Below the pieces are notes generated by a model. That model did no database searches and was not told where the DNA came from. It was given only the letters and a program-made list of their open reading frames with translations. Shown piece after piece: positions 60,400 through 64,000 of a stretch of DNA of 64,000 bases. The DNA lies in assembly GCA_051294375.1 (NCBI GenBank), contig CM119268.1, positions 20,663,266 to 20,727,265 on the forward strand. The letters run 5' to 3'. Every line of letters begins with the position of its first letter. Positions within the stretch are counted from its first letter, which is position 1. Position numbers and translations under genes: made by a program. The stretch comes from Paraspadella gotoi. Its lineage: Eukaryota; Chaetognatha.

Positions 60400-60854
60400 A
60401 TCCCCTCTGCGCCTCTCACCTCCTTCCGCCCGACGTTGACGTGGATCCCGCCCACCTCCCCACCCTCTACGCCACGTCGGACGCCTCCCTTTACGCCACG
60501 GGAGATCCGACGGCCGCCCCACTTTACGTAAGCAGCGACGGCGCCGCTCCGTCGCTCTACGCGGGATCCTCGGTAGGCGCGCCGCTATACGCCACGTCCG
60601 GTGGCGCCGCCTCTCTCTTCGCCGGAGGCGTCGGCGTCAATTCTCACAATGACGCCGGTTTCGTCGATTCGCCGGAAATGACGCCGGGCTACGGGGCGGC
60701 GGCAGCGGTGTCAGCGGCGGCGTCGACCCGCGTGGCGACACCGGTGGCGGCCGTGGCGCCGGTTTACGCCACGTTGCGCGTCAACAGATCGGCGAGAAGT
60801 TTGGGAGGAGGAGGAGGAGGAGGAGGAGGAAGAGAGATGAACGAGTTCGGAAAG
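60400..60854 (+). CDS. Receptor gene, exon 6 (Tyr-repeat cytoplasmic tail)
   Basis: Acceptor CTCTCTCTCAG ends at 60399; the donor is AAG|GTGAGT at 60855. Phase 1 in (split codon G|AT, Asp284), phase 0 out. Residues 285-435, the largest and most clearly coding exon (about 65 % GC in AT-rich DNA). It holds a run of related Tyr motifs: LYATSD (Tyr307), LYATGD (315), LYVSSD (326), LYAGSS (337), LYATSG (347) and VYATLR (406), plus FVDSPEMTPGYG around Tyr381 and nine glycines at 419-427. The motif is close to the CC1 motif PTPYATT of Robo receptors, but here it is tandem. These could be phosphotyrosine docking sites. Retention of the next intron would end the protein after Val-Ser. Confidence 0.7.
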
Positions 60855-61260
60855 GTGAGTTGAAAAATGAGAAGAGGATGAAGAAAGGGTGAGTAAGAAT
60901 GGATCTTTACTCTTGAGGAAAGTTAGTTTAACAAGGGATAATTTTTTTTTATTGAACAAGGGATATTTCGAGATTAAGTGACCGGTTGGCATAAAGCTAA
61001 TTTAAAAATATTTAAACGGCGATTAAAATCTCTCATTCGCGAGTTTCTTAAATATACTATATATTATTATCTAAAAATCAATTAATATACGGTTTAGTCA
61101 ATACTCTATATGATTTTATAAAAAATAAATTAGGAAAATAAGCCACCAAAAGAAAAATCCCTAATATTAACAAAATGTGAATATTTGCCAAACAGCTCAA
61201 CGGACTCAATTTCAAAACAAATCAGTTTTAAGTGACTTAAAAATTCCTCTTCAAAATCAG

Positions 61261-61476
61261 CGTCTCTTTTCGCTCCTCCGAAAATCTGAATCTCAGTCCC
61301 CCCCCCCAAAAAAAACACAGTTTTTAGAGACTCTTTCCTCTCCTGTTTCTTCTGTTTTCTCTGTTTCTTCTGTCCCCTCAACAATTAACTGCCAAACAGT
61401 AGAGGAAAAACTGCCAAACTTTGTCGAAACCTTCTGTCTGGAATTTTCTTCTTTAGCCCCCTCCTCATCTTTTTAG
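61261..61476 (+). CDS. Possible last exon of the receptor gene
   Basis: A CAG at 61258-61260 opens a phase-0 frame, the phase needed after exon 6, that runs 71 codons to TAG 61474-61476 (RLFSLLRKSESQSPPPKKTQ at the start, LAPSSSF at the end). The pyrimidine tract before the acceptor is short. Since the GDH gene comes from the other side at 63215, the receptor must end about here or overlap it, which makes a terminal exon in this interval likely; that it is this one is a guess. Confidence 0.2.
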   Translation, partial: RLFSLLRKSESQSPPPKKTQFLETLSSPVSSVFSVSSVPSTINCQTVEEKLPNFVETFCLEFSSLAPSSSF

Positions 61477-61502
61477 GCCATAAAAATGGCGTGTGAAAAG
61501 AA

Positions 61503-61850
61503 GAAAGAGAGAGAGAGANNNNNNNNNNNNNNNNNNNNNNNNNNNNNNNNNNNNNNNNNNNNNNNNNNNNNNNNNNNNNNNNNNNNNNNNNNNNNNNNNN
61601 NNNNNNNNNNNNNNNNNNNNNNNNNNNNNNNNNNNNNNNNNNNNNNNNNNNNNNNNNNNNNNNNNNNNNNNNNNNNNNNNNNNNNNNNNNNNNNNNNNNN
61701 NNNNNNNNNNNNNNNNNNNNNNNNNNNNNNNNNNNNNNNNNNNNNNNNNNNNNNNNNNNNNNNNNNNNNNNNNNNNNNNNNNNNNNNNNNNNNNNNNNNN
61801 NNNNNNNNNNNNNNNNNNNNNNNNNNNNNNNNNNNNNNNNNNNNNNNNNN

Positions 61851-61880
<30 letters not shown>
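61503..61880. repeat. (AG)n microsatellite spanning gap 61519-61850
   Basis: (AG)n on both sides of 332 N. 61881-62220 is AT-rich, without a gene. Confidence 0.9.
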
Positions 61881-61886
<6 letters not shown>

Positions 61887-62261
61887 CAAACAGAAAAATT
61901 ATTCAGATATGGAACTTTTTACCGATGATTTTTATGAAACGCTCATATTTATTCTTTTGTTCGGAAAAGATTTTAAAATTTAAATTTTAACAAAAATAGA
62001 ACTAAAAATAAAAAAGGAAAATTTTGTGTAGGTAATTATTTGGTTGTTGTCATTATTTGTAATTTTTATTTTATTTTAAAATGATGAACTAAAAAAAAAA
62101 AATATTTTGAGTTTTTTATTTGCAAATAAAATCCGACGAAAATAACGATTCTCTTTTTCTAAAGATTCGCCAAGATTCTCCTAGATTCTCCTAGATTCTC
62201 CGAAATTTTCTCCAAGAGACTCTACGGATTCGTGTAGAGTGTCTTTCTACAGCATGGTTCA

Positions 62262-63053
62262 ACATAGTCCTTCTCAACATCTTGCAACAGCACCTCCATC
62301 CCTCTTTCTCCATCAGACGAACTCCCGCAGCACCTCCATCCCCACTTTCCGCCATCAGACGAACTCTCCCAGCACCTCCATTCCCTCTTTCTCCATCCAG
62401 ACGGAAGCTTCCCGCAGCCCTCCAATCCGCCTCCTTTCTCCATCAGACGAACTGCTCCCAGCACGGCTCCATGCCTTCTTGCTCTGCATCAGACGAACTC
62501 TCGCAAGCACCTCCATCCCTCTTCTCGGCTATCATGACGTTAACTTCCCCAGCACCTCCATTCCCTCTTTCTCCCATCAGACGAACTTCTCCCAGGCAGC
62601 CTGCCATCCCTTCTTTCTCCATCAGAACGAACTCTCCCCAGCAACCTCCATCCCTCTCTTTCTTCCATCAGACCGAACTCTCGCAGCGCCTCCATCGCCT
62701 CTTTCTCCATCAGACGAACTCCCGCAGCGTCTCCATCCTCTTTCACCATCAGCACGAACTCCCGGCAGACCTCCATCCCTCTTTCTCCATCAGACGAACT
62801 CCCGACAGCGCCTCCATCCCTCTTTCTCCATCAGACGAACTCCCCAGGCGCCTCTCATCCCTCTTTGTCTCCATCAGACGAACTCCCGCAGCAGCCTTCC
62901 ATCCCTCTTTCTCCATCAGAGTCGAAAACTCTCCCAGCGCCTCCATCCTCTCTTTCTCCATCAGACGAACTATCTCAGCGCCTCCCATCTCTTTTCGTCG
63001 TTTCTCCATCAGACGAACTCTTCGCCAGCCGCTGCCTCCATCCTCTTTCTCCA
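62262..63053 (-). repeat. 40-bp minisatellite derived from the GDH stop-codon region
   Basis: About 19 tandem copies; on the minus strand the unit is ATGGAGGCGCTGGGAGAGTT plus CGTCTGATGGAGAAAGAGGG. This is the last eight codons of the GDH exon (MEALGEFV), its TGA and 16 following bases. The array lies in the 3' UTR and repeats the stop in every unit. Copies vary by one-base indels (possibly read errors) and by GCAGCACC/GCGCC substitutions. Plus-strand frames of up to 295 codons across it are artefacts. Confidence 0.9.
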
Positions 63054-63215
63054 TCAGACGAACTCTCCCAGCGCCTCCATAGCGCGAACGACCTTCAAGA
63101 ATCCCGCGACGTTGGCGCCGAATTGATAATCATTGGGTCGACCGAAAGTCTCGGCTGTCGACGAGATTGTCGAGAAGATGGTCTCCATGATCCCCTTCAG
63201 TTTGGATTCCACCTC
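63054..63215 (-). CDS. gdhA: NADP-type glutamate dehydrogenase, C-terminal exon
   Basis: Terminal exon of the enzyme that interconverts 2-oxoglutarate plus ammonium and glutamate using NADP(H), normally a hexamer. On the minus strand CTCTTCCCTCTTCCAG (acceptor, 63231-63216) is followed in phase 0 by 53 codons and TGA (63056-63054). The peptide has the family's C-terminal signature: EVESKLKGIMETIF (helix corresponding to 'VDxKLxxIMxxI' in bacterial, fungal and algal GdhA), a spacer ending in RPNDY, then FGANVAGFLKVVRAMEALG, matching the usual 'GANIAGFxKVADAMxAQG'. This is the short-subunit bacterial/fungal type, not the mitochondrial NAD(P) type of animals such as GLUD1, whose C-terminus differs. 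The catalytic and coenzyme-binding exons lie right of the window. ADAM is VRAM here. The gene is convergent with the receptor gene. Confidence 0.87.
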   Translation of the reverse strand, partial: EVESKLKGIMETIFSTISSTAETFGRPNDYQFGANVAGFLKVVRAMEALGEFV

Positions 63216-63298
63216 CTGGAAGAGGGAAGAGCAGGGGGATGTGAGAGTCAAACATTTATAATTAAGTAAGGGAAGGAAGGAATTGATTAAAGAAAGGA

Positions 63299-63387
63299 AG
63301 GAAGGAAGAAAGAAAAGAAAAGAAAAGAAAAGAAAAGAAAAGAAAAGAAAAGAAAAGAAAAGAAAAGAAAAGAAAAGAAAAGAAAAG
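63299..63387. repeat. (AAAAG)n pentanucleotide repeat
   Basis: Pure (GAAAA)n of about 17 units in the GDH intron. The rest of the window, 63388-64000, is AT-rich intron in which I see no exon. Confidence 0.95.
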
Positions 63388-64000
63388 ATCTCTGGCCTAT
63401 CTCAGTAAGTTTGGTCAAAAACTTTAATTGAGCACCTGCTCAAACGAAAATTGATACATTTTTAAAAAATTAAGATAGATTAAGACAATTTTTAAAATGA
63501 CTTTATATCCTATATATTATTTTTTTAATATTTATTTATAGATAGGAATGGCTAAAAGTTTTTTAACGATTTTGTTATTTTAAAGATCGGATTCAGGTAG
63601 CTTGCAAAAAGTTGTCTACACAAAGTATAATTCTTTTTTTGATATTCTGCTCATAAGTGGGTAAAAAATAAGAAAAACTATCAAAAATTATTAATATCAT
63701 CATCTTTCGATAATTTTGTCAGTTTTTATAAATTTTGACCAAGAAAACGTAAGAATTTTTAAAAGTTGTAATTATATTTTTAAACGTAAGAATTTTTAAA
63801 AGTTTTTTTGTTTGTTCTCTATCAGAATCCATCAAAATAATTCTAGATTGATTAAAATTTTTTTTATTATTGTAATATAATAATTTTGAGAGCAACAAGA
63901 AAGGTATTAAAATGGAATTTAAACAAAAAATTATTCTTCTACCTGAAAGTAGACATCAAGACTGAAGTTTTGTACTCCTGCCCCTTTTGATTTTAATTTT

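Noticed and set aside
62239-63126. 295-codon plus-strand frame rich in Ser, Pro and His
   Set aside because: It is the antisense of the GDH-derived 40-bp array; one-base indels only shift it between equivalent frames.

Overview
The window looks like accessory, repeat-choked DNA from a eukaryote, most likely an invertebrate animal. It has spliced exons with GT-AG borders, an intron of about 49.5 kb, a tRNA-derived SINE, microsatellites of up to 100-150 bp, and 22 N gaps, most of them bordered by (CT)n/(AG)n. I cannot name the phylum. The non-autonomous elements with terminal hairpins and GTCY tetranucleotide tracts resemble the Helentron-related 'pearl/HINE' elements known from molluscs and other invertebrates, but that does not fix the taxon. 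There is no sign of bacterial or viral sequence, no CRISPR array and no intact transposase or reverse transcriptase.

Two genes can be supported. (1) A plus-strand gene runs from the left edge to at least 60854. Six GC-rich exons (284-446, 3407-3591, 7578-7769, 8202-8326, 57833-58019, 60400-60854) join in perfectly matching phases (2, 1, 1, 0, 1) to give 435 residues without a stop. These encode the end of a glycosylated ectodomain, two poly-serine stretches, one transmembrane helix, and a cytoplasmic tail with tandem Tyr motifs of the form [L/V]-Y-[A/V]-[T/S/G]. The first exons lie left of the window. The family is not identified; it has the layout of a single-pass adhesion or guidance receptor. 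(2) On the minus strand, 63054-63215 is the terminal exon of an NADP-type (GdhA-like) glutamate dehydrogenase, complete with its stop codon; the rest of that gene lies right of the window. The two genes converge. Weaker coding candidates are at 5057-5200 (-), 52990-53269 (+), 59177-59302 (+) and 61261-61476 (+).

Layout: 1-8.3 kb, first four receptor exons with a local (probably false) duplication of exon 2 and a Penelope-like hairpin insertion. 8.3-57.8 kb, one giant intron holding at least seven HINE-like elements, a SINE, four copies of another interspersed repeat, about a dozen minisatellites, a polypyrimidine tract of more than 1 kb, a 70-bp satellite, and several clusters of transcription-factor motifs. 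57.8-61.5 kb, last receptor exons. 62.2-63.2 kb, the GDH terminal exon and a 40-bp minisatellite that grew out of its stop codon.

Assembly quality is uneven and must be allowed for. Four of the five 25-N gaps are next to a second, indel-rich copy of flanking sequence (2840-3336, 27686 to about 35.2 kb, 42365-47110, 55835-56190), which looks like unpolished long-read gap filling. ORFs in these stretches should not be trusted, and several apparent duplications are probably not real.
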